Below, in pieces: positions 35,493 through 42,434 of a DNA stretch of 64,000 nt; the stretch's first letter is position 1, and every line of letters starts with the position of its first letter. Below the pieces are notes generated by a model. That model saw only the letters and a list, made by a program, of their open reading frames with translations. It searched no databases and was not told the DNA's origin. Source of the stretch: an uncultured Rhodospirillaceae bacterium (lineage in GTDB: Bacteria > Pseudomonadota > Alphaproteobacteria > Rhodospirillales > Magnetospirillaceae). The position numbers and the translations under genes are program-made. The stretch lies in contig CAIUSV010000080.1 of NCBI GenBank assembly GCA_903901915.1, positions 34,858-98,857 on the forward strand, written 5' to 3'.

Positions 35493-36755
35493 TTATTCAG
35501 CGATTTCGACTGCGGCTGGCTTGCGGCCGGGCATGAGGTCGATGGAGCGGACCTCGGTCCAGTACATCCAGATCAGCGATACCCAGACGATGCCGTAGAG
35601 CAGCATGAAGGCCGAGCTTCGCACCCCGGTCAGGTCCAGCAGGGCGCCGAACATGATCGGCAGCACAAAACCGCCCAGGCCGCCGACCAGGCCGACGATG
35701 CCCGAGATGACGCCGATGTTGTGGGGGTATTCGTCCGAGATGTACTTGAAGACCGATGCCTTGCCGAAGGCCCAGGCCACGCCCATCACGAACATCAGCC
35801 CGGTGAATGCCCAGACGTTGAGGCCGATGTGAAAGGTCCGTGGTCCCGTTGTGGTCTGCACGGTGAAGTCGGTTTGCGGATAGCTCAGCATGAACAGGCA
35901 GATCCAGCTGACCCACAGTACCCACCAGGTAATCTTATGGGCGCCGAAGCGGTCGGAGAGATAGCCGCCGATGGCGCGCAACACACCGCCGGGCAGCGAA
36001 AAACAGGCGGCCAGCAACGCGGCATTCTGGATGGAGAACCCGTACTCGCCGACGTAGTATTTCACCATCCACAGCGACAGTCCGACGTAGCCGCCGAAGA
36101 CGATGGAATAGTATTGACAGTACTTCCAGACGCGCGGGTCTCTCAGGGCGACGATCTGCTGTGCCACCGTCACGGTAGTGCCGACGCGATGCCGGGGGTC
36201 GTCGTAACTGAACAGCCAGAAGATGCCGCAGGTGACCAACATGGCGACGGCGTAGGCGGTGGGGACCATCTCCCATCCCCAGCCGGCCAGAATGGCGGGC
36301 GCGACGAATTTGGTCACCGCCGCGCCGGAATTGCCGGCGCCGAAGATGCCCATGGCGAAGCCTTGCTGCGCCGGGGGGAACCAGCGGGCGCAATAGGCGA
36401 TTCCCACCGAGAACGAGCCGCCGGCCAGGCCGACGAACAGACCGGCCACCAGGAATTGCCAGAACGCGGTAGCGTGGCCGATCAGATAGATCGGCACCAC
36501 GGTCGAGAGCATCAGAATGAAGAACACGATGCGGCCACCGAAGCGGTCGGTCCACATGCCAAGGGGCAACCGGATCAGCGATCCGGTCAGTACCGGCATT
36601 GCCGCCAGCAGCCCGAACTCGGTCTCGTTGAGTCCCAGCTTCTGTTTTATGGGAATGCCGATGACGGCGAACATCATCCAGACGGCGAAGCAGATGGTGA
36701 AAGACCACGTGCTGCTTGAAACCACCGCAATCTGCTTGGCTGAAATTCCACCCAT
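35493..36755 (-). CDS. narK1: Nitrate transporter NarK1
   Basis: A 420-residue major facilitator, 12 segments, of the short NarK1 type (nitrate/proton symporter). Motifs include FAVWMMFAVIGIPIKQKLGL, GAGNSGAAVTKF in segment 5 and WAFGKASVFKYISDEYP. It starts nitrate uptake when no nitrite is yet available. The ATG at 36755 follows AGGGGGG; an upstream GTG frame would add 56 residues that do not resemble the family. It is the first gene of narK1K2GHJI. Its spacer to the divergent regulator contains an Fnr-type box and a RegA-type palindrome. Confidence 0.92.
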   Translation of the reverse strand: MGGISAKQIAVVSSSTWSFTICFAVWMMFAVIGIPIKQKLGLNETEFGLLAAMPVLTGSLIRLPLGMWTDRFGGRIVFFILMLSTVVPIYLIGHATAFWQFLVAGLFVGLAGGSFSVGIAYCARWFPPAQQGFAMGIFGAGNSGAAVTKFVAPAILAGWGWEMVPTAYAVAMLVTCGIFWLFSYDDPRHRVGTTVTVAQQIVALRDPRVWKYCQYYSIVFGGYVGLSLWMVKYYVGEYGFSIQNAALLAACFSLPGGVLRAIGGYLSDRFGAHKITWWVLWVSWICLFMLSYPQTDFTVQTTTGPRTFHIGLNVWAFTGLMFVMGVAWAFGKASVFKYISDEYPHNIGVISGIVGLVGGLGGFVLPIMFGALLDLTGVRSSAFMLLYGIVWVSLIWMYWTEVRSIDLMPGRKPAAVEIAE

Positions 36756-36840
36756 GCCTGAGCCCCCCTGCCGCAACCCGAAACGCGCAAGCGAAACACT
36801 AAGGCGGTGGCGCAAGGATGGTCTTGACGTTGGGAAAGCC

Positions 36841-36857
36841 CGCGACAACTTGTCGCG
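36841..36857. promoter_or_regulatory. RegA-type palindrome in the narK1-regulator spacer
   Basis: CGCGACAACTTGTCGCG is a perfect 8-bp inverted repeat around one base. It contains GCGAC-N5-GTCGC, which fits the GCGNC-N5-GNCGC motif reported for RegA/PrrA/RegR. regBA is about 9 kb away between nor and nar. Its centre is 94 bp from the narK1 start and at -67 for the predicted regulator start site. Confidence 0.6.
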
Positions 36858-36867
36858 CTCCGTCGGT

Positions 36868-36909
36868 TTGACCAATGTCAAGTCGGCGGATATCCGGCCC
36901 TGCCATAAT
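36868..36909 (+). promoter_or_regulatory. Class II Fnr-type promoter of the Crp/Fnr regulator
   Basis: TTGACCAATGTCAA (36868-36881) is a perfect TTGAC-N4-GTCAA dyad. CATAAT (36904-36909) lies at the place of a -10 box for a start at 36916, putting the dyad centre at exactly -41.5, the class II activator position. The leader to the ATG at 36947 would be 31 nt. The same box may also serve the divergent narK1, for which I see no good -10. Confidence 0.7.
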
Positions 36910-36946
36910 GACGCCAATGACAAGAAGGGTGGGGAGGGGGGGGCGC

Positions 36947-37672
36947 ATGGCTGCCGATGACAAACCGGCCGAATCGTGTGGTCTGCGGTGTCAGGACATC
37001 GAGACCTTGAACAGTTTTCCCCTGTTCAGCGGTCTGGAGCCCCAATGCCTGCTTCACGTTACCGCCGACGCCCCGGTGTTGCGCCCGGGGCGGGGCGAGG
37101 TGATCTTTCATCAAGGCGAGGAGGCGCGCTTTCTGCATGTGCTGCTGCAAGGCCAAGTCGGCCTGCTGGGCGGTATCGGCGACGGCGAGGAAACCGTGGT
37201 CGAAATCCTCAAGCCCGGGGAAATCTTCATTCCCGCCGCCGTTCTGACCCGGCGGCCCTACCTGATGGCTGCCGTGGCGTTGCAGCCTTGCCGCATCCTC
37301 GCCCTTCCCGCCGAGCGGCTGCGTCGCGATATCCGGGCCAATCCTGATCTCGCCGTGGCCATGTTGACGTCGCTGTCCACCTACTACCGCAGTCTGGTGC
37401 GCGAAGTGAAGGATCTGAAGCTGAAATCGGCAGCCCAGCGTCTGGCCATGTACCTGACGGCGTTGACCCCGCGCCGCCACGGTCCGGCGATGGTGCATCT
37501 GCCCCATTCAAAGGGGGTCATCGCCGCCCGTGTCGGCGTGCGGGCGGAAACCCTGTCGCGCGCCTTCGCGGCGCTGAAGAGCGAGGGGGTCTCGGTCAGT
37601 GGCAGTCTGGTGAACATCCGCGATACCGCCCATCTGGCCGGGTTCTGTAATGAGGGCGACGATCCGGTATGA
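36947..37672 (+). CDS. Crp/Fnr family regulator of the Dnr/Nnr type
   Basis: A 241-residue regulator: an effector domain (about 20-140) and a winged HTH (about 160-230). The recognition helix reads RAETLSRAFAALK, with the E-x2-S-R pattern that reads TTGA half-sites in FNR and Dnr/Nnr. The cysteine cluster of FNR is missing; only Cys11 and Cys15 lie near the N-terminus. So it probably senses NO through heme or another cofactor, as Dnr/Nnr do, rather than O2 by a [4Fe-4S] cluster. The ATG follows GGGGAGGGGG. Placed beside the nar operon with its own class II box, it likely activates nor and nar, and itself. Confidence 0.88.
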   Translation: MAADDKPAESCGLRCQDIETLNSFPLFSGLEPQCLLHVTADAPVLRPGRGEVIFHQGEEARFLHVLLQGQVGLLGGIGDGEETVVEILKPGEIFIPAAVLTRRPYLMAAVALQPCRILALPAERLRRDIRANPDLAVAMLTSLSTYYRSLVREVKDLKLKSAAQRLAMYLTALTPRRHGPAMVHLPHSKGVIAARVGVRAETLSRAFAALKSEGVSVSGSLVNIRDTAHLAGFCNEGDDPV

Positions 37673-37785
37673 CGCGCTGAAAAGGGCAGCCCAATCGCCG
37701 TCCCCCCATATGGGACTATCGGCCTTCCGGCGGAGAGCGTCCAAATAACCCTAGCTGAAGCGGGGACTATGGACGGAGGCTCCTG

Positions 37786-38622
37786 ATGGGCAGTGCGATG
37801 ATGGGTTCACATTGCCGGTCAACGGCAAGTCTGGCTATCAAGGCATTCGCCGAAGCCCTCGAAGAGCAGGCGGTCGGCGGGCGGGTGTCGGTTTCGACGA
37901 TCCGCCGTCTGAGCGAGGTGCTGTCGCAGGTGCCGGGGCCGCTGGCGGCGCATTACGCCATCGCCGAACAGACGTGCGTCAGCAATTTCGCGATGCAGCA
38001 GATGGATTTGCAGCGGACCAACTATGTCGGCCGGATCGCCGTCAAGACGTTTTCCCATCTGTTGCTCGACCCGTCGTCGGGGATCGGACGCAAGCATCTC
38101 ACCCCCTTCTTTTCGGCCTTGCGCATGATTCTGGGGGAAGAGATCCATGACAGCTTGCAGGAGAAGTGCGCGGCCGTTGTCGCCCAACTGTCCGAGACCA
38201 GCGGTGTGACGCCATGGGAGGAGTTCTATGCCCACCCGGAAGTCGTCCGCATCACGGAAATAGTTCTGGTTTCGATGGCCAAGGCGCTGCGCCGGTTCGA
38301 GCCGCGCAAGGATTGGCTGCTGATCGTGATGAACTCCAATCCCACCAGCCAGTCGACGGGCAGCACCGCGTTCATCGCCCGCACCGGGCCATCATCCAAG
38401 ACGGTGCAGGGGTTCAACGAAGCCAACCTGATGGTATTGCTCGACGCCATGTTTTCCAGCGTCCGCCCCTCCGCCATGAACGACGAAGCCAAGGTCGCCT
38501 TCCGCGCCCGCTGGGGTTTGGGCGTGGAAGAGATGTTCGGGCCGCTGTTCGTCGAAATCACCATGTGGAAGTACCATCGGCCGGTCTCGGCGCCGATGTT
38601 GCAGGAAGCCGCTCGGGCTTAA
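37786..38622 (+). CDS. Unrecognised 278-residue cytoplasmic protein
   Basis: I do not recognise this protein. It is 278 residues, helical by pattern, with no membrane segment, signal peptide or obvious motif. Parts worth noting are VSVSTIRRLSEVLSQVPGPL, KHLTPFFSALRMILGEEIHD and VMNSNPTSQSTGSTAFIARTG. Three cysteines (Cys10, Cys64, Cys127) are spread over the N-terminal half. GGAGG at about 37776 supports the ATG at 37786. It begins 113 bp after the Crp/Fnr regulator in the same direction, with a CCCATATGGG palindrome (37705-37714) in between. A link with nitrate or NO response is possible by position only. Confidence 0.7.
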   Translation: MGSAMMGSHCRSTASLAIKAFAEALEEQAVGGRVSVSTIRRLSEVLSQVPGPLAAHYAIAEQTCVSNFAMQQMDLQRTNYVGRIAVKTFSHLLLDPSSGIGRKHLTPFFSALRMILGEEIHDSLQEKCAAVVAQLSETSGVTPWEEFYAHPEVVRITEIVLVSMAKALRRFEPRKDWLLIVMNSNPTSQSTGSTAFIARTGPSSKTVQGFNEANLMVLLDAMFSSVRPSAMNDEAKVAFRARWGLGVEEMFGPLFVEITMWKYHRPVSAPMLQEAARA

Positions 38623-38772
38623 GAGTTTGAGTCGGTGTGGCGGCATCGAACTGTCGTGGACCAAATCCGACGGAAAAGTCCCATGGCGGATTCCCCCTGA
38701 TTTGCCGAATGTGCGAGACGCGGTTGCAACGGCGACCGACTCATCATCGCTCCCTTCGCGGTGAATGGCTTT

Positions 38773-38801
38773 TTGTTGATATTCCATCCAAAAGACATAA
38801 T
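38773..38801 (+). promoter_or_regulatory. Candidate promoter of the low-GC hemerythrin
   Basis: TTGTTG at 38773-38778, a 17-bp spacer and CATAAT at 38796-38801 precede the gene by about 75 bp. A CATATATATG palindrome (38802-38811) sits directly behind. The -35 match is poor. The spacer 38623-38876 is visibly AT-rich and holds no credible gene. Confidence 0.35.
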
Positions 38802-38876
38802 CATATATATGCCTTTCGGCACAGATGGGCGTCTGGGGCGGCGCGACCGTAATCCCCTTTAGGAATATGGTATTAC

Positions 38877-39320
38877 ATGAGCGACGGCAGGAAATATAAT
38901 GGTCCCCTCGATACGGGGGTAGGTACGTTGAATGACGACCATAGTAAGATCTTTGTCGTTTTGAACGAAGTTCGCCACGGATTGGAGAAAAACGAGCCAA
39001 CCCCCGACATCGCATCCGGTGCTGTGTTTGCACGGGAATTATTCTCCCTTCACTGCGCCAAGGAAGAGTATTTGATGAAAGAGGCTGGCTATGCCAATTT
39101 TGACGCGGCGGCCAAAGATCATCGAAAGTTGTCGGAGATATTTGATAAGTTCATTGAGGATGTTGCCAGTGGTGCCGCTGATGAGCGGAACGCGGCTGAT
39201 TTGATACTTGCAATCGTCGAGCATATTCGGACATTCGATCGCGATTATGCCAAATCCATAAATGCCGTTTTGACCGTGCCGCATCTCGAACTGACCATGT
39301 TTCGAGACGTAGACGGCTAG
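38877..39320 (+). CDS. Single-domain hemerythrin, low GC, one missing iron ligand
   Basis: A 147-residue hemerythrin. The ligands His22, His59, Glu63, His82, His116 and Asp121 are in place, but the first His of the H-x3-H pair is Ala78; the spacing from Tyr72 shows His82 is the second His. The hemerythrin at 18616 has Asn78 at the same point. Base use differs from the neighbours: many A/T third positions (for example AAA TAT AAT, TTT GAT AAG TTC), which suggests recent transfer. A weak AGGAA precedes the ATG. The stop overlaps the converging response regulator by 4 bp. Confidence 0.85.
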   Translation: MSDGRKYNGPLDTGVGTLNDDHSKIFVVLNEVRHGLEKNEPTPDIASGAVFARELFSLHCAKEEYLMKEAGYANFDAAAKDHRKLSEIFDKFIEDVASGAADERNAADLILAIVEHIRTFDRDYAKSINAVLTVPHLELTMFRDVDG

Positions 39321-39751
39321 AGGAGATCGGGCCGCCGCACGGTGGCGAACCAATATTCCTGGATGCCGTGGATGGCCTGGAACAGATCATCCACGTCCAT
39401 CGGCTTGGTGACATAGCCGTGGGCACCGGACTGGTAGGCCGAGGTCACGTCGCACTCGGCCGACGAGGTCGACAGCATGACCACCGGCAGATGACAGAGC
39501 CGGGGGTCGGCGCGGATCTCGCTCAGCACCTGGAATCCGTTCTTGCGCGGCATGTTGATGTCGAGCAGCACCAACTGATGGGGGGGAGGCTGCCCCGCCG
39601 CCGTCCGTAGCTTTTCCAGCGCCTCGACACCGTCGGTGGCGCGTTCGACGACACAGGAGAAGCGCCCGGCCTCGATGGCGGTGGAGACCAGCGCCGCATC
39701 GGCCGCATCGTCATCGACAACCAGCACATGGTAGGGTGGGGGGCTGTTCAT
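39317..39751 (-). CDS. Single-domain response regulator (Rcp1/CheY-like)
   Basis: A 144-residue receiver domain without an output domain. The acidic pocket is DDD in VLVVDDDAADAALV, the phosphoacceptor Asp in VLLDINMPRKNG, the conserved Ser/Thr in LSTSSAECD, and Lys in VTKPMDVDDL. The PRKNGFQVL phrase and the late TVRRPDLL tail are typical of Rcp1-type regulators, partners of phytochrome-like kinases. The ATG at 39751 gives the receiver N-terminus; a longer frame is out of family. No kinase gene is adjacent. Partner and output are unknown. Confidence 0.85.
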   Translation of the reverse strand: MNSPPPYHVLVVDDDAADAALVSTAIEAGRFSCVVERATDGVEALEKLRTAAGQPPPHQLVLLDINMPRKNGFQVLSEIRADPRLCHLPVVMLSTSSAECDVTSAYQSGAHGYVTKPMDVDDLFQAIHGIQEYWFATVRRPDLL

Positions 39752-39892
39752 CAGGGCGCCATTGGACTCGGATAATCCGATAAATAATGACCAGATTGTC
39801 CGCAATAGTAAATCCCGAGATGATCGCGTCGGCGGCATGGCGGCGTTGCGCACATGGCGCGGCGAGAGTGAATGGAATGGGAGGGGGCGATA

Positions 39893-40525
39893 ATGATGCA
39901 AATGCTGGAACCGGTGCAGGCCTCCGGGTTCCTGGCGGCGGCGGTGCTGGTCACGCTGGCGCCGGGGCCGGACAACCTGATGGTGCTGGGCCTGGGGTTG
40001 TCACGGGGGCGTCGGCAGGGGGTGGTGTTCGGGCTGGGCTGCGCCCTGGGCTGTCTCAGCCATACCACCCTGGCGGCGCTGGGGATCGGCGCGCTGATCG
40101 CCGCCTCGACGGTTCTGTTCACCGCCCTGAAGGTGTGTGGCGGACTGTATCTGGTCTGGTTGGGGGTGCAGGCCTGGCGTGCCGGCGGCGCCGTAACGGT
40201 CGAGCGTCAGGGGGGCGATGACGGTCTGTGGCGGTTGTTTCGGCGTGGTCTGCTGGCCAATGCCATCAATCCCAAGGTGGTGTTGTTCTTTCTGGCCTTT
40301 CTGCCGCAGTTCGTCGATTCCGCCAGGGCGGATGTCGGCTGGCAGACAGCCCAACTCGGGCTGCTGTTCACGGCGCAGGCCTGCCTGCTGTTCGGCGCCA
40401 TCGGCTGGTTTGCCGGCCGGCTGGGCGGTTGGTTGGGGCGCCATGGTCGGGTGGGGCCGTGGCTCGATCGGATTGCCGGCGGCGTGTTCATCGCCTTGGG
40501 GCTGCGTCTGATCGTGGCGCGATGA
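39893..40525 (+). CDS. LysE/RhtB family amino-acid exporter
   Basis: A 210-residue inner-membrane protein with about six segments. VLVTLAPGPDNLMVLGLGLSRG matches the LysE/RhtB family motif (APGPD) and INPKVVLFFLAFLPQFV the second one. It would export an amino acid or derivative; the substrate cannot be read. The ATG at 39893 follows GGGAGGGGG; a second ATG follows directly at 39896. The stop overlaps the GIY-YIG gene by ATGA. Confidence 0.88.
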   Translation: MMQMLEPVQASGFLAAAVLVTLAPGPDNLMVLGLGLSRGRRQGVVFGLGCALGCLSHTTLAALGIGALIAASTVLFTALKVCGGLYLVWLGVQAWRAGGAVTVERQGGDDGLWRLFRRGLLANAINPKVVLFFLAFLPQFVDSARADVGWQTAQLGLLFTAQACLLFGAIGWFAGRLGGWLGRHGRVGPWLDRIAGGVFIALGLRLIVAR

Positions 40526-40779
40526 CCTGGTACGTCTATGTTCTGCTTAATCCGGCCGGGATCGCCTATACCGGAATCGCCGTTGACGTCGAAGATCGCC
40601 TGCGCCGGCATAACAACGGCTGCGGGGCCAAGTTCACCCGTGGCCGTGGTCCCTGGCGCGAGGTTCATCGCGAGGGGCCGATGGCACATGGTGAAGCGCT
40701 GCGGCGCGAGGCCGCCATCAAGCGCGACCGGGCTTTCAAGGCGTCGTTGAAGCCGTTGCCGGCCGTCGTGCCGCCATGA
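40522..40779 (+). CDS. GIY-YIG domain protein (UPF0213 type)
   Basis: An 85-residue protein. The motif WYVYVLLNPAGIAYTGIAVD is the GIY-YIG pattern with YVY and YTG, and RLRRHNNGCGAKFTRGRGPW carries the conserved Arg and the KFTR motif of the UPF0213/YhbQ group. The catalytic Glu is expected in the EALRREAAIK part. The activity of these small proteins is uncertain; some are nucleases. It is translationally coupled to the LysE-like gene by an ATGA overlap. Confidence 0.88.
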   Translation: MTWYVYVLLNPAGIAYTGIAVDVEDRLRRHNNGCGAKFTRGRGPWREVHREGPMAHGEALRREAAIKRDRAFKASLKPLPAVVPP

Positions 40780-40808
40780 CCGCTACCCGACCGCAAGGCC
40801 GGGGTGTC

Positions 40809-40837
40809 TTGCATGTCCGGCCGGTGGCGCGTATATA
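40809..40837 (+). promoter_or_regulatory. Candidate promoter of hss
   Basis: TTGCAT (40809-40814), a 17-bp spacer and TATATA (40832-40837) lie about 50 bp upstream of the homospermidine synthase ATG. Spacing is right but both hexamers are only partial matches. Confidence 0.4.
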
Positions 40838-40886
40838 GCGGCCCCGGGGTAGTCCGGAAGGTGGTTCGCCAGGGGGGCGACAGACA

Positions 40887-42290
40887 ATGAAGCATATCGC
40901 GTTCTCCGGCCGAATGGTGATGGTCGGCTTCGGCAGCATTGGTCAGGGGGTTCTGCCGCTGATTCTGCGCCATATCGATATCAAGCCCTCCCAGATCACC
41001 ATCATCACCGCCGAGGAACGCGGCCACGACGAGGCCAATGAATACGCCATCAAGTTCGTCAACCACGCCCTGACCCGCGAGAATTATCGCGACATGCTGG
41101 TTCCGGAACTGGGCCGCGGCGATTTCCTGTTGAACCTGTCGGTGGATGTTTCCTCGGTGGCGCTGATCGCGCTGTGCCGCGAGTTGGGCGCGCTTTATCT
41201 CGATACCTGCACCGAGCCATGGGCGGGCGGCTATACCGATCCCAGCCTGCCGCCGTCGCGGCGGACCAATTACGCCCTGCGGGAAAGCCTGCTGGCCCTG
41301 CGCAATGGCGGTCATGGTCCCACCGCCATGGTCACGCACGGCGCCAATCCCGGTCTGGTGTCGCATTTCGTCAAGCAGGGGCTGCTGGATGTGGCGCGCG
41401 ACACCGGGACCGAGGCCGATGTGCCCGGCAGTCGCGAGGAATGGGCCGATCTGGCCCACCGGCTGGGCGTCAAGGTCATTCATATCGCCGAGCGCGACAC
41501 GCAGGTGGCCAATCGGCCCAAGGCGGTGGGGGAATTCGTCAACACCTGGTCGATCGACGGCTTCGTCGGCGAGGGCTGCCAGCCGGCCGAACTGGGCTGG
41601 GGCACCCACGAGAAGGCGTTGCCGCACGATGGCCGCCGCTTTGATTTCGGCCCCGACTGCGCCATCCATCTGATGCGTCCGGGGGCCAGCCAGCGGGTGC
41701 GGACCTGGACTCCATTGGAAGGCCACTTTCAGGGCTTTCTCATCACCCACGGCGAGGCCATTTCCCTGGCCGACTACCTGACGGTGAAGGAGGGCGACCG
41801 TGTCGCCTACCGCCCGACCGTGCATTACGCCTATCATCCGTGTGACGACGCGGTGCTGTCGCTGCACGAATTCGCCGGCAAGGTCTGGCGGCTGCAACCA
41901 TCCAAGCGCCTGCTGATGGACGAAATCATCGGCGGTATCGACGAGCTTGGGGTTTTGTTGGCCGGACACGACAAGGGCGCCTATTGGTACGGATCGCAAT
42001 TGTCCATCGCCGAGGCCCGTGCCCTGGCTCCGCACAATAACGCCACCAGCCTTCAGGTCACCATCGCGGCTCTGGCCGGGGTGATCTGGGCGATCGAGAA
42101 TCCCGATGTCGGGATCATCGAGCCGGACGAGGTCGATTTCCGGCGTATCCTTGAGATCTGCCGGCCCTATCTCGGGCCGGTGGTCGGGCACTATACCGAC
42201 TGGACGCCACTGGTCGGGCGGGAGACTCTGTTCCCCGAGGACATCGACCGCGACGATCCGTGGCAGTTCAAGAACGTCCGGGTGGTTTAG
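40887..42290 (+). CDS. hss: Homospermidine synthase
   Basis: A 467-residue enzyme that makes sym-homospermidine from putrescine (with NAD), the main polyamine of many alphaproteobacteria. The N-terminal Rossmann motif GFGSIGQGVLPL binds NAD. ITAEERGHDEANEYAIKFV, LDTCTEPWAGGY and MVTHGANPGLVSHFVKQGL are typical of bacterial homospermidine synthase. Length fits the family. A short spacer (107 bp) separates it from the GIY-YIG gene, with a candidate promoter. The next gene starts 144 bp downstream, a spacer with no clear terminator. Confidence 0.95.
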   Translation: MKHIAFSGRMVMVGFGSIGQGVLPLILRHIDIKPSQITIITAEERGHDEANEYAIKFVNHALTRENYRDMLVPELGRGDFLLNLSVDVSSVALIALCRELGALYLDTCTEPWAGGYTDPSLPPSRRTNYALRESLLALRNGGHGPTAMVTHGANPGLVSHFVKQGLLDVARDTGTEADVPGSREEWADLAHRLGVKVIHIAERDTQVANRPKAVGEFVNTWSIDGFVGEGCQPAELGWGTHEKALPHDGRRFDFGPDCAIHLMRPGASQRVRTWTPLEGHFQGFLITHGEAISLADYLTVKEGDRVAYRPTVHYAYHPCDDAVLSLHEFAGKVWRLQPSKRLLMDEIIGGIDELGVLLAGHDKGAYWYGSQLSIAEARALAPHNNATSLQVTIAALAGVIWAIENPDVGIIEPDEVDFRRILEICRPYLGPVVGHYTDWTPLVGRETLFPEDIDRDDPWQFKNVRVV

Positions 42291-42434
42291 GCGGCGTCGC
42301 GACTGTAACGCTTACGTGATTGTTTTGTTGCGGTCGATCGCGGGGCATGTATCGCGCCGGGGCCGACGCTATAGTCGCGCCATGCGGCCGAAGGACGTCC
42401 GATGGTCGCGACCACGTGATCCCGAAAGCGTTCC

